From: Ignelater luminosus
Taxonomy: Eukaryota; Arthropoda; Insecta; Coleoptera; Elateridae
Length of the DNA: 64,000 bases
NCBI GenBank assembly: GCA_011009095.1
Contig: VTPC01003963.1
Coordinates: 40,222 to 104,221, forward strand
Direction: 5' to 3'
Shown here: one piece after another, positions 26,091-39,664 of the stretch
How the letters are laid out: the number at the start of each line of letters is the position of its first letter
Position numbering within the stretch: the first letter of the stretch is position 1
Made by a program: the position numbers and the translations under genes
Notes under the pieces: generated by a model
What the model saw: the letters and a program-made list of their open reading frames with translations, nothing else
Databases searched by the model: none
What the model was told of the DNA's origin: nothing

Positions 26091-27349
26091 CCATGTTTTT
26101 GGACTGCTTCATTTATTAGCTTTTCTATTTTGTAGTTAAATAGACGATCAGAATATTAAGATTATAAATATTTTTTTGCAATTGTTTTTGTTTCACTACA
26201 AACTAGAAACTGAAAGTAAACTTTGTTTTTTGATGGTATGCCCACCTGATTTTGATGTCATTATTTTAAATAATTTTTAGTGTGACGTTCTGCATATTTA
26301 TTCTTTCGTTGTTGCAAATAATTGAATTAAACCATGAATGAGTTAACAGGAAGGTCGATTGCAAACACAAAATCAAATACTAGTAATTGAAAAAAGAAAC
26401 TTCTAAACATTACTTTTCAACCTTAAATACATAATATATATCAGCGCTTAGAATATTTACATTTTCACATTCCATTATTTGAATCTGGAACAATGAGAAA
26501 GTTCTCGCTGTTACATTCACCATATTTAACATAAAATGTTTTATTTTACAGAAACTCTAAATACACAACGTTGAATTCCATGCAAAATAACAATTCTGGG
26601 TGTCTGTCTCGTACAACCACTACTTGCATTCTTATGCTGCATTTGTATTATATCATGTTTCATTACTGCAGTGTCATACGCTTTCAAAACTCAAACATTG
26701 TAGTTTTATTTTACTACGTTATTTATTAATTAACTAATTATTGCTGGAACAGAATATCAGTAAACTCCTTTAGTAACAATAAATAGAACAATAGTAGGTT
26801 ATTCGTTTGAATAAATTTTTGATGAATGGCCTTAGGTGCAATAACTCATGCACACTTGGTGCTTTCATTATTTTTTCATCAATGCTTTCATGCGATATAT
26901 CGTAGGTATTTATAGTTTATTATGTAGGTACTTATAAAGAATTCTGTGGTTAGCGATACAATATAATTTCCATCTAATCATTTTTATTGGCATTCGTAGA
27001 TAATTTAGTTAACTAAGTTGCTGTTCAAACTCTCTTTATAAAATATAACCAACAATTGTAACATCTTTAATTCTTACGATATAAATGAAGCATTAACAAT
27101 TACATGAAATTTAGATGCATGCTCTAGAATGTATGACAACCTTAGTAGTTAGTTGGATAAGTTACGTTAGTATTGAGACAACCGTAAAACTTTTGAAACG
27201 CTTTTGAAGTAGGCTGGAGCATTTAGAAATTTAAATCACTTCAAAAATGCTTCCGTAGTGTGAATATCAGTGTTGTTTCAGAATCAGCACAACCTATCTA
27301 TAAAACTTAAACTTGACGGTCCTGAAAACTAGTTTGATATTTATCGTGG

Positions 27350-29000
27350 TTCTAGCAAATGTACGTGCTGCCATACATGCCAAAACCTAGAGAACAAGCC
27401 TTCCTAGACCATTTTGTTCTAATTCCTTGTGATCCTTTTAACCACCTTTGTGATCACCTATTGCATCTTCCTCTCTTCTCTGCCCAAACCTATCAAACTC
27501 TCCTATGAAAATAACTTAGCTCTTCCCTTGATAAGGCAACGGCCTAAAACGTCTTTAATCCCAAGCTTTACATTCACCCAAATAGTGTAAAAGCACTCTC
27601 TCTGTTTTTCCACCTTTAGGACATATTAGGTCATGACATGTATCTTCTTGAAGTACAGATACAGACTTCCTCATTTCTCAATCTAGTCTTGGTAAGTCAA
27701 ACCCGATTATACGGTCCTTACCCTGTAATACATGGAGTTTTGTGAAGCCTTGCATTTTTGGCCTTAAAAAGGTATCCTCGGTTCTACGTCTGTCTAGATC
27801 ATTCGTCTTCTCGTTGCCATGGATGACACTGTGCTCCAAGCAAATTGCTTGTTGTTTTGCAAATGTAGATATTCTGCGCTGTTCTCAATGCTTCATCTGG
27901 ATTTACCACTGATAAAATGCTATGACCTCTACCTGCACACTTTTCACAGGTATGCTTCTGCTTCAGAAGACTGCCTGTTTCTCAAACGCAAACCGTCTGT
28001 GTAAAAGACTAGAAAATTCTACTGAAAGTCTATTTGTTGATTTTCCCACTGTTCCCTCATTGAAATTGTTGTTGAAACGTTAATTGGTCCTCTGCTTCGC
28101 TCCTTATGTACTGCAGAGCTGGGTATAGATCTGAGGTAAAGTAATTAGCAAGCACAGTAATTGAAAACTTAAAACACCAGTTACCAAATAGTCAAAAAGT
28201 AAAGCCTCAAACACCAAGCACAATTGTTTGAGTGCTTGAAGCCTTTATAAACACCTGAAATACTGAAAAGTGGTTTTGTAGAAGTGTTTCAAGTTTTTAT
28301 GAACGTGTTTGAAGCACTCTGAAGCACAATTACAAATTAATTCAAATTTAAAAAGTAATTCAAACACAGTGCTTGAAGCACTTTACAAAAGTGCTTTGCC
28401 GAGCTCTGCCTTGAAGGTGAATAAGAGTAGTACTTAATCCTCAGTCAAATCATAACTTTCGCATTCTGGGGTAAGTAAATTAAGTAAAACTCTGTGGCTT
28501 CCCTTATCCATATAACGAATTCTGGTAGCCCTCTAATGCGAAAACAAGTGTCGTCTTCATTGCTCCAATATCATTGAAATTTAGCTAGCTGTTGGGCAAT
28601 GACAGCGCGTTTTATACCAGTCTACTAGATCACTGATAAAGGCCGACAACTAATTCCGGCACAGTTACCAAAAGATCGCTATCGACCTGGTGACAACGGT
28701 TTCAACGTGCTACTTCCAACTAGATTTCTCGTCTAAGGTCACACCTAAATATCTGATCTCCTGAACCTCATTTAGGTTCTCTGTTTTCTTTTGCTTGTGG
28801 AGAGGATAGCTTCAGCCTTAGAAGGATCGACTGAAAGGCCATTTTCCTCTCACCATTCTTCAATAACCCTACGGAATCCTTGAATTAGGTAACAGGCGAC
28901 GTTCAGAAACCTACCTGTAGCTAATACTAGTCTGATACTAAAAATCCTCTAAACTCTCCAAGATCTCTACTTGTCAGTCTCCTAAGGCATTCTGACCTTG
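27350..29000 (-). mobile_element. Jockey-like LINE fossil (reverse transcriptase end)
   Basis: Minus-strand translation gives the C-terminal half of a non-LTR retrotransposon ORF2. EENGLSVDPSKAEAIL lies near 28,790-28,860. EVQEIRYLGVTLDEKSSWK lies near 28,710-28,770, the classic YLGV.LD..L.W block after the RT catalytic core. An RNase H/connection-like region follows, and a cysteine-containing GECKAWD stretch near 27,580 may be the C-terminal C-x-C domain. Many stops show it is an old 5'-truncated copy. The sequence is broken near 28,115-28,408 by a smaller nested element. No poly(A) tail or target duplication was resolved. Confidence 0.8.
28115..28408. mobile_element. Small nested element with GCAGAGCT ends (hAT-like MITE)
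   Basis: The segment starts with CAGAGCTGGG and ends with the inverted form CCGAGCTCTG. It carries repeated subterminal AGTGCTT/GAAGCACT motifs in both orientations, as many hAT nonautonomous elements do. It interrupts the LINE fossil. The flanking 8-mers do not match, so the target duplication is lost or the ends are slightly misplaced. Confidence 0.55.
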
Positions 29001-29004
29001 TCAA

Positions 29005-32000
29005 GTACTCTAAGAGATAGAGTATAATTTCTGTTGGCCTGTAACGCTTTGGAAATATCTTTCTTGAGTAACTTTCAAAGGAACACCAGAAAATGTGTTT
29101 GACTGTAACTATTTATGAATGAGATCAATAGACTTTTAGATCACTTGTCAACTCTGTTACAGAAATAAAGAAGTTAGCTGTAAATTGTGTAATTTTTATT
29201 TGTTGTCAGAATTAGTAAATGGAACAAATTTAAACAAACTTACACATTAAAACAAAATTTTGCAGTGAATAGTTTAAAATCTTTATGGCAAACATCGATA
29301 ACTTTATCTCCAACGACACTTTTCTCTAGTTTTGATTAACAGCTCAAGTCATTTTCTTCACGCACATCGGTGTGCCCACAAAAAAACCACCATTCATAAG
29401 AATTTCCGGTGTGGCTGCTGTCAATTATTTTCAACTGCAACTTACGTAGGAATCCTGTTTGCTGTAAGCTGCCACCTGTGCCCCTCTTTCATTTGTCTTC
29501 TTTTTTAGGAACAGCATCTTGAAATTTTTTAAGTAAATTGTAGTAACCTATCAGAAATTCCGCCATAACTTTCGAATTTGAAATATTTTTGCCTTCTTCT
29601 CAGTAAAATGAAAAATCATTCAAAATTAATTTTGCTTACGAAAATGCTATACCCTTTTTGTAATGTCTTTCGAATATGTTTAGGAACGAAGAAAAACTGA
29701 ATAGAAATATTATTAAGCTCAAAAAAAAGATTCTCTCAAATTAAATACTCTAGTTAATTCTCAAAATAACATTTCTTTCTAAAATCCAAGCAATAAGTTT
29801 TGTAAAATGTTTGTTTCCTGAAACTTCTTAGTTTTGCTGTCTTACCATAACTATGCAAGATAGACGACGCTGTTTATTTCTTTGTGAATGTTTTCCTAGA
29901 GGGCAATGTCCAAGGAACACGTCAACAAGCAGTACAGCTGGTATAAGGCTGAAAGAAGTATTTTGAGATAGTTTCTAGTTTTGAGTCTCGATAAATCAGA
30001 ATATTTGTTGCAGATACTGTTCACCTGTAATTAAGGTTATCCAATAGGTTTTTATTGCCCCTGGCACATTAGTGCTTTTTACTAACATTAGAAAAAAAGC
30101 TGTTGGTATGCAGCCAGTTGTTTAAACACTATTTGGAATTTCCAGATTAATTTAGATCGACTTTGTCAAGGCAAGCAAAATATTTTCTCGGCGCATTCCA
30201 TGTTTCTAAATATCTTCAAACCGTATCGGGCATTTAAAAAAAATAAAGATTAGTCTTGTTTAAGATCAAAATTGAAGTAGCTAAAATTGCTAAGCAATTA
30301 TTGATTTTATTGTCTCATTTATCGTATATCTTATAGGCAAGATTATCTATCTCTATCATCTAAGACACAAATGTGGTTCATATTATGCGTAGTCAATTTT
30401 GTTGGAAGTCTCACAGAAAAAAATTAAATAATGAGGATGCGTTAAGGTAGCTCATGGACCTTTTCATGGACACAGTTATTTTAGTTCTGCACAAAATAAA
30501 ATTAGAATCGGTAAAACCTTGTGCTTAACGTACAATTCTAAAATTACCACTGGTACTAGGGTTTCTCGTGTTTATTTTTCCTCGCGATATTATAGTAAAA
30601 ATATAATCGATTGACAATTATTAATTAGTTTTTAATCTGAACAGCCTTTCAGCAAGCGTTTCATTTCACTTATTCAAGCATAAAACGTCAGAAATCCTTG
30701 CGACTATTTTAAAATATTCGTCAAGACACGCTTATCATTGACGATGTCATCAAATTATAAAAGCCTCTATAATGAAAAATTTATGGGAATTTGAAACCCA
30801 CACAAAATAACAAAAGTTTCCAACTTTATAAAATTTAATCATCCGAGTTTTTCGGGGGTCTCTCCAACGACCGGCCGTGCGTTTCTAGAAAGTAGATCAT
30901 ATAGTTTTGCCGCTGTGTGGAAGTCTAAAAGTGGATTTAGATCGCTAACGACTACATCACGAAACACACACACTAAATTGAACGGCAACGGCTAAGAACG
31001 CTGAAAAGTTTTAAAGTTTTGTTTTTAGTATAGTATACGGTTTTTATACTTTTTTATGTGATGAATATAGTTTTTTAGATGCGTTATAAATAAAAAAGTG
31101 TAAGTGTTTCACGAAACAGAGTTGAAGCTAAATTAACAAAGTGGCTGATGCATTAATAATTGAGCTGCCTAATTTTGTTTTATTTTCATTTTGCTGCTTT
31201 ATTTGTAATTTAATATTAATAAATAAAATAATTTTGCAAAAATTGTTTTTTGTCTCAAATAGTACTATAAAATGCTTTTTCTTTGTGTCTAAAAATAATA
31301 TTTGACAAGGTCGTTTCTTCTGTTGAAAATTCTTCATGGTCATTAGTGAAGCTTTTTTCATCCTAAAACTTTTTTCCAAGCGTACACTTCAATTATGAAA
31401 ACTGAAACCTTTAATTTCCTAAGAATCAATTTGACTAGCCGTGTTGAATTTGTGACGTGATGTTGCGAGGCGTCCTGACGCACTCCTCGTTGAAAATCTC
31501 CGCGAATGTCTAATAACCAATAGGAATGCAGACAGGTTATTTAGAGCAGTATTTGTGTGAGTTTATTCACGGACAGCACAAGCCACAGTCTATATGCTTT
31601 ACTCTGTACTTTATATACTGTACCTACTTGAATGGACTTTTGCCAAAATGTGCATCCACACTCAATCTTTTATTAAATGAATTTTTACGTTTGTTAAAAC
31701 AGGAACCATTAAAAATCGCTTTGCTAATTACTTCGCAAGTTGGCACCTTCGCCAAAATTAGCTCTTTAGATGATTAATTCTGTCATACTAATAATAACTG
31801 TTTTTGTGAATTTTCGTTTTTATTTTCAAAATGTGAAGCATAATCAAATGATAGAGACCTCGCAATGTGCTAATTCTATTATTATCAAAACCTTCTAATT
31901 TTTTTTCTTTGATCTAAATTCACGACTACATATTTCTTTAAAGGCATTCGGATGTTTTTTTATTTTAAATTGAAACGAACGCGTAAAATAAGAAGATGAA

Positions 32001-35000
32001 AAGGGGGTAAAAATTATCATGACATTTTTTTCTGACATATCCTACATTTCGTAACTTTATGAGCCAAAATGTTTTGTAGTTTTACACTTTTTGAGATCTA
32101 AATCAACAACAAATATGTTTTAGCCGATAGATGGTTTGTACAAAGAAAACATGACTAATGCATATCGAGATGAATACTCAACAATGGAACGCTTAAATAG
32201 TTTTGGGTTTTCAGTTTTGTGGGTAGATGTTTTTCTTATTGTTACAATCAAAATAAAACATCACGAATTATTTTAATAACACTTTTAACAAACTTGTGGG
32301 AGACCTTTCGATTTGAAACCACCTGCACGTGACAAACGCGGCTATAAATAGACCCCATTTTTAAAATATATAATTGGATTTTGATGATAAATTGAGATGT
32401 GACGGAAAGTTACTCAAAATTAAATTTTCCGTTAATAGAATTGAATTTTTTGTGTGTTTTTCAATTATGATATTGTCAGACAATAATCTTAATTTTTATT
32501 TGCATTTAACCTGCCTGGTGTTTCTCTTCTGATTGCGTTGAAGTCGAGAACTTAAGAGGTTAAGTTTCCAAATTAAACTGTAAATGTGGGCGTGATATGA
32601 AACAATCTATTTGGGTAGTTTATTACGTCACTTTATTGCATGCCGGAATACCGATCAAATAGAACTCTGACGCAAACACACTTATGTTCTCCAGTAAAAA
32701 GTATAGCCAACTTTCTGTTTATGCACGAGTACAATTTGCATCATTTGGTTTGAGTAGAACAGTTTTTAGGGTTTAGTAGAAATAATGTAGATAATTCGTA
32801 ATAAAACAGAGAAGTGATATACCTATTGGTAGGGTCATTACTCCATTGTGATGTGACATGTGCTCAACGATGTTCTTCCGCCTTTGATTATTTTTCTTAC
32901 AATAGATATTTAGAAATTATGTATCTTGATTCACTTAGTTCAATTATTTAATTCAGAATCTTTCATTTGGTCAGCTGTATTATTCAATTTTATCGTGTAT
33001 CACAGAGTTTTCAAAATTGATTTCCAAAGTAAATAGTGCGCAATAATAATCTCTGATTGAAGATTATCTTCTTTTAGTGAAATAGGCCATAATTGTTTTT
33101 TCATCAAACTGTATTCTGCATCTAATTTTGAGTTCACGACTACGGTCTTCAGGAATCGGACTTGTCAATAACTTCAAAGTTTGGAACGCTTGTTTTTTTG
33201 TTAACAGCAACTAATTTAGTTTTCTAAGTTCTAATGTTAAGCCAGTGAGGTGGCTACCTCAGCAAGATCAGTAAAGGTTCAATAAATAATTTTAAACGGC
33301 ACTGATATGGTTACATCCTACATCTTGCATGTGTTATCATTTAACTCAACCAGAAAAGAAAACAGTCTAAAAGGAAAAACTGCAACAAAGGAAACCGACC
33401 TTCTTGGCTTTTCTATATATTCTTATGGCATTCCTTTTCTTGAGAATTACGTGTACCTACTGTATTTTATTTTGCCATTTTTTTATGGTTTACTTATCTA
33501 TTGTTACTTCATTGTGCTGGTTCATTGAATCGAGTGGTTAATCACGAAACTGTGTTCGAACTTCCACAAGATGGTCTCAATCTCATTGCAAAATTACAGC
33601 TGTAATATTTCGGAAAATCAAACTAAACTCCCTTCATTCATTCTGACGATTTGTCAAACGTGAATGTGACGTAACCGATGACCAATAAATTCTAGCGAGT
33701 TTCAAAGCAGAAACCAAGACATTCTTTTCTTTCCCATTTGTTGTCCATTGCTTTAAAAAAGGAAACAGAGAGAAAAATTCTCGATACATTTCTGATAATT
33801 CTTGCATTGGATAAACTAACTCTAAATTGGACATGCATTTTGATCTTTTCAATACCCATCATTCGAGCTTGCTAACAGTTACTTTACTTTAACTTTTCTG
33901 GGCCTGGAGATTTTCAATACTACTTGGTGAAAAGCGCAAACATTCTGACGCACAACATCCTGAGACCGGCCTTGGCAAATTCAGATACGAGGTTTTCTGA
34001 CTTATCAGTAACAGAATGAACGTAAAAAAACAGTACTTGGTAGGATAAATAACAAAGACGATAAAAATCATCTTAGAAAACAGGCTCAAGAATTAGTTAC
34101 TGTGGTACCTTGAACAAGTACAGCCAAGAGAGAAATAAACAAAATGCAATGTCTTTGCAAACAACTGAAAAAGCTTCTTCTCTGCTCTTCTATTTTCAAG
34201 TTTTTTGTGTCTCTAGTTACACATGTTAGATTGTCAAGTCTACATACTTGAACTAGTTCTACGATTAGTGCCAATAGCCTTTATTTGGAAACTCGGGTTT
34301 ATTCGTTTCCATGAACAGATGAACCTATTGGAAATAAACAAGTTAGACAGATCTGGCTTATTCCAAATCTATTTGCAAGTATGGAACATACCTCACCAAA
34401 CTTCTTTTTTCAAAAATTAAAGGCTTGGTGAATTACTCTCCATTCAAGATATCTCAGTAAACGTTGATCTTGATTTTTACATTAATCCTCAAGAAAAGCA
34501 TGACCACCAAGGAGAAAGCAAACCAATTCGGTGAATTTTGATTATTTTCCCAATGTTTGGTTGTTTTTCGACTGAAGAAGGCCTCACTATACTTTTTCCT
34601 GAGGATAAGTACTGACTAACCAAGTTGATATAAGTTGCCTGCTTGGCTTACTGTGGGTGAAAAAATTCACCTACAAGCACAAACAAGTCAAGTCGACATT
34701 CTCGAATTTTTCTAAACCAACAATTTTGACTTGCAATCAGTATATTGCACTTCTGTAATGGCAAGATTTTACCTTCTTATCTTCATGTCTTTTAAATGTG
34801 CTAGTAACATCTTTCGTGTTGCTATGTACAAATCAAACAGGTAAAGGAAAAGCATAAGTTGTATTAGTTGTAATCAAAGAGTCTATTATTTTTTAAATTA
34901 GGTTGCGGGCTGATAGGAAACCTCCCGTCCAATAATAAACTCTTGCTAGATGAAGAGATCTCTTTATGCAGAAGAGCTCTGTATATAGATGTTTATTTTA

Positions 35001-38000
35001 CAGAAAGTCGTTTTGATCTAGATTCAATCATACATTTCATCGTGACTTAAAACTTTTAAAGTTTGTTATTCATTTCTACCTTTGCCAGAAAAAATCCTCT
35101 ATCATATAACTCAGAGATTGGGAATTACAATATTCATAATCTTTGAGAGAACTAGAAGAGAGTGTCAATAATTTTTAAATAACTTCTTATTGAAATTGTA
35201 AGAATGAATGTTTGAATTTTTCTTTTATCTTGGATTGATTGAATAACAATCTAGAGACTGCACCAATTTATGAATACCATAGATCCATAACTATTTCCGT
35301 GCTCTTTTGTATGGCATTTAGTTCATTTTAGCGTCTGTATTTCTAAAAGCAGTTTTGTAAAAATTATATCATCAATGTAATTTAAAGTCTGCCTTACATT
35401 CATTTGACTCTGTCTTATTTGTGTTTTTTAAGGTAGCAACGTAGATGATTAATGATATGTACGTCTGAAAATGTTTCCTTTCAAATCTATATTTTCTTGT
35501 TATTTATCAAGCAAAAAGCTTCTGTGGAATTTAAATTTAAAATGATAACCTTTTCTGTTTATCGAAATTTCTATTTGCTTTCACCTACGAGTTTCAGGCA
35601 TTTCGAAAATACAGAATGTATCTTTAAAGTTCTTTAAATGAAAGAAAAATGTTCAATTGTGCTTACCATAAATTAACATATTTTCTTAGAAAACAATCTT
35701 TCTTGTTATAGTATATTATAGCAGCACCTACGCGAAGCCGTAAAATATATTTAAAGGAAGAAGTTTTCAAAACGGGATCCTTTTTATAAAGCAGCTTAAT
35801 TTAAAATTACGGTCATGTTCCCTTCGAGTTGCAGAATGTACTAAGACTGTCTTGTTGAAGTTTCCACCGAATTCCCTATTCCTAACTACGTTGCTGACAA
35901 AACACAAAAACGAATTCCAATAGAAAACGCCTTTTTTCCACAAAAACAGTTTAACCCTTTTTATCAATACAGCCCGCATTTTAGGGATGTTATTTTTTTA
36001 ATTACACGCACAATATTTCATGAGAGACTATCTACAAAATAACCGCTAATTGTGATTTATATATAAACGAGATAAATGAGCAAATTTCTTAAAACATTTT
36101 ATTGTATTAAATTTTCAATTTTTTACGCTAAACGTTTTTTATATAAATTTGACCGAGGAGCACAAGGGAAAAACGATTATGCATTTAATTTTCTTTGATC
36201 TCTGTACAAAAGAAAAAGGGAACGATGTAATCGCAAAATGAGAAGACCAAACTCCATTTCAGTTTTTGTTGTATTTTAGAATAGGGAAGCGAACAGAAGT
36301 GGTTGATGAGAAATTAACCCTAAAAAAAAAGAAAATTTGTAAGGCGCTTATCGCTCCTTAATGAACGACGAAAAAACTTGAACAAATAATGTAAAGAAAC
36401 GATACAAAAAAATTTCTTCGTTGTTCTTTATTTTTCGTGCATTGCTCATGTCAAAACGAAGTAAATCTTATTTAGCTTAATTTTTTAATCAAAATTCATT
36501 ATTTTTTTCTTTTTTCCCCACTTAAAATAGCTTTGAAAACGGCTGAAATATTTTCTTTCTGCTTCTACATGGGATAGGGTTAATAAAAATACGGCACTAA
36601 ATTAAAGTATTAAGGCACAATTATTAACACCTGGCGTAATTTGAGTGTAACCTAAAACAAGAACCCTTAAAAAATTAATTAAAAGGATGTTTATAAAGCC
36701 CCTTTTAATCTTCTATTTCCATATTAAGCACACACAAACAATCCACAAAGTTAGAATTAGGTATCACGAAAAAAAATTAACTCATCCAATTTTAGCCTTC
36801 TTTAATTTCATAATTTAAAAAATTAATAAATAAAACCGTACAAATTTAATAATCTTAAAGATATTTAGAAATTCGTTTGTGTCAGGTTTCCCTTGATATT
36901 TTTGTTAAGGTTATTTTTAGCTAAAGATTTATTGCAAGTATTTATTCACAATTTAGCAAAATTGGTTGTTTATTCATTTTGGAAAACTTACAACACAACA
37001 TATTCTTGGTCAATTGATTTTGCTTTGGTTAACTTACAAATTATTTATTCTGGTCGACCAAGTACCTGGAACAGCAACACTATAGTTCTAAGTGAGCTTT
37101 GGTTCTATTTCTATATTTGATTTCGAAACAAAAAACTTTCACGGTCTATCCTTTTGCCATTTTATGACTCTCCACAATGAAATATGCATACTTTCTAGTT
37201 GCAAATACTAATTTCACGTTTTCTAGAATTTTAATAACAATGTTAATTAATTTTAAAGCTGACACAGCAAAATAATAATAATATTGCACCTGCACGAATG
37301 TAAAAACTTTAAAATGAAACACAAAATTCTTTTTATGTCAACTCACCCTATCATTGAAATAGCTATCAAGTTTGTTTTAGTTTTATGAAAAACCTTTATA
37401 GTGTCCATTGAGAACATCAATAACGTAACGTAGTGATGATACAATATCTATTTAAAATCTCTATTAAGGACGCTATTTATAGAAGGTGTAAAATGTAGCA
37501 CATTAAGACTGTTGCCTTAAAAAAATAGGACCTCAAAAATCGATTTTGCGTTGATTGATACAAATTTTGATTTATATAAAAAAAGGATTTTTCCAAAGGT
37601 ATAATTCCTTTAAATCTTTTAAAGATTCCATAGTTTTATTCATATCCCGGGTGACAAAAATGAAATACTTGCGACCTCACTAGAGTAAAGGTAGTCAATA
37701 CACATTGCAAACAGATTAGATTAAAGCAGTAACACAGCAATTATTGTTAGTCCTTTAAATTGTTTTTATTTTCCTCATGCCGTCAAGATTAAAAGCAATA
37801 AGAAAACCAAAACAACTTGAGGGGATTTTCAGTAAAAAATCTTTTGTAATTTTGTAAGTAAACTTCATATTTCGTGCCTTCCAGCTAAATAATTTGTTTA
37901 TTATTTCTCAACCAACCAGAAAATCAAAATAAATACAATTACATTTTCGTCGACAGCAGAAGCTCTTCGACAAGAAAAGCCTCCCAGCTGCTCAACTCTG

Positions 38001-39090
38001 ATTTAATGAAACTTCTTTCATGAATGGTATGACTTTTATTTCAAAGATGCATACTCAGTTTTAAAAATAGAGAGTACCAAAGAGTCATACAAAATTTGTG
38101 TTACTAAATTTTTGCACTAATTACCGCCAATAACCAAGAGCAGACATTAGGGATGGGTTGATTCTATTAGTTTTAGAATCTTCAATTGATTTGGTAGAGA
38201 AAGTTCTTCTTGCAGTTTTCTCGTAAAACTCAGAACTTAATTTCTAAGAATTTTATTTCTCAATGTTTTGAAAACTATGTGCAGTATTCAGATGGAGTCT
38301 TTTGCATGGTTATTACAATCAAAACACTCATTTTTCTTATAAAGTTTAATTAGGTATTCCTATTAATCAATGATGGGTATTTAAAGAGGTTTGCCACTTT
38401 GTATCTAGGAAGCCATTAATTTTGACTCAAGAATCACAATTTTTTTCTTTTATTACGAAGACGCCATGCGTATACAAGTATTGAGATATAACAGTTTTCA
38501 ATAGTAATGATGCTTCATTAAAACAATGGTAAATATCATATGATGATACTTTGGTATTGCAAGTCTTTCTCAATATATTAAGAAAATGAACGAATCTCAA
38601 TTAAATCTAAATTTAGTAGTGTCAATAATTTTATCTAATTTCATCATCAGAATTTTTTCTCTTTTCAGCCTAGAACTAACTGGACATATTATCACCCATT
38701 TTGTGGTTTTTTTCTTAGTTAATCCAAACCATCTTTTGAATGTGTAAAACTGTAAATGTATGAACATAAACTCTTGTTTGGTTTAGACTAGTCTTTAATA
38801 TCTTTAAAATTTCTATTTATCTAAGTTGACGGAACTTACCAAGTCAGTCACACTTTTTTGGACAAATTTGTATACTTTCCTGATCAATTAACCTTTTTGG
38901 ACAAAGACAGGTCTTTGAGAGAGTCGCGTTCTATGGACAGGCCAGACTTTTCTAAATAATAGTTTCTTTCTTTAATCATTGGCTCTTTTAAAAGATTATA
39001 ATTTATCTGACTATAAAGATGGTTTTCCTAGTCATGTTTTTTTTGTTGTATTCAAATATTCGACAAACGACATAATATCCTTATCCTTCC
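29005..39090. other. Long AT-rich gene-poor stretch
   Basis: No gene is supported. Frames are short and lack motifs. A GC-richer patch at 30,850-30,990 has no recognisable function. A TATAAATAG box with an upstream CACGTG E-box lies at 32,325-32,352 (see findings). Any exon of a flanking gene with long introns could be missed here. Confidence 0.4.
32325..32352 (+). promoter_or_regulatory. Possible TATA-type core promoter
   Basis: CACGTG is followed 14 bases later by TATAAATAG in a locally GC-richer setting. No initiator match and no coding exon lie directly downstream, so the assignment is weak. Confidence 0.15.
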
Positions 39091-39094
39091 AGTC

Positions 39095-39660
39095 GAGGAA
39101 ATAAGCAGAAAAGGTCGAAAAAAATCGCCAAGATAGATTTTGATGCGGTTTGCGGCAATAGATTCTGGGAGTTGTCTAGAAAAAATGCTCCCTTTTAGTT
39201 TTTGACGTTTTATGTTATTGCATTTCTTCTACAGAGGAAAATGCATCTTTTTGGATAGACTTTCAGGAGCTGTAATTCAGTTTGAAAACAAAATCGACAA
39301 AATGAGCCAAAATAGGCCAGATTTTCTCACTCGCGGGTTTTTTGGATTGCTGATCACAAATCCGATATTAGTTTTTCGGAAAAACCATCCTGACCGTGGA
39401 AATTTGGAAAATTTTGTCATTTTCTTTATTTTTCTCATGTTTAACCGCTCTTAGGTGGCAGTTCATCTCGCTTTCGATGTGGTCGACATGTTTGGAACCA
39501 GTTTTTACTGTTGCAGTAAAAATTGCGGAAAGCCCGTGGAAAATTTTCAAAAAAAAACGTGTTTCATGTCGATTTCGGGGTAATAGCATGCTGCCACTTT
39601 GAAAATAAAAACGAAAACATTGCATAATTCTCTCTCCACTACGTAAATAAGTCAACCTAC
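39095..39660. repeat. Probable dispersed insect repeat
   Basis: The segment has a compositional break from its surroundings and long opposing open frames without family motifs. A GGGTTTTTTGGATTGCTGAT phrase with CACAAATCCGA after it (about 39,335-39,367) resembles a phrase I know from repeats in many invertebrate genomes. There is no coding evidence. The element class and ends are unknown. Confidence 0.35.
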
Positions 39661-39664
39661 CATG

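Larger units (their letters stand above)
16730..27345. other. Long AT-rich gene-poor stretch
   Basis: No gene is supported. Items seen: two same-orientation TACAGG-type end motifs near 16,969 and 17,044, resembling dispersed element ends; a 75-codon frame (17,420-17,647) with no family resemblance; a TTA microsatellite (20,386-20,419); ACCCTGTATA motifs near 23,706 and 24,000; and a TTC microsatellite (26,067-26,090). The part around 22,000-22,750 has higher GC but no recognisable protein on either strand. Confidence 0.45.
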
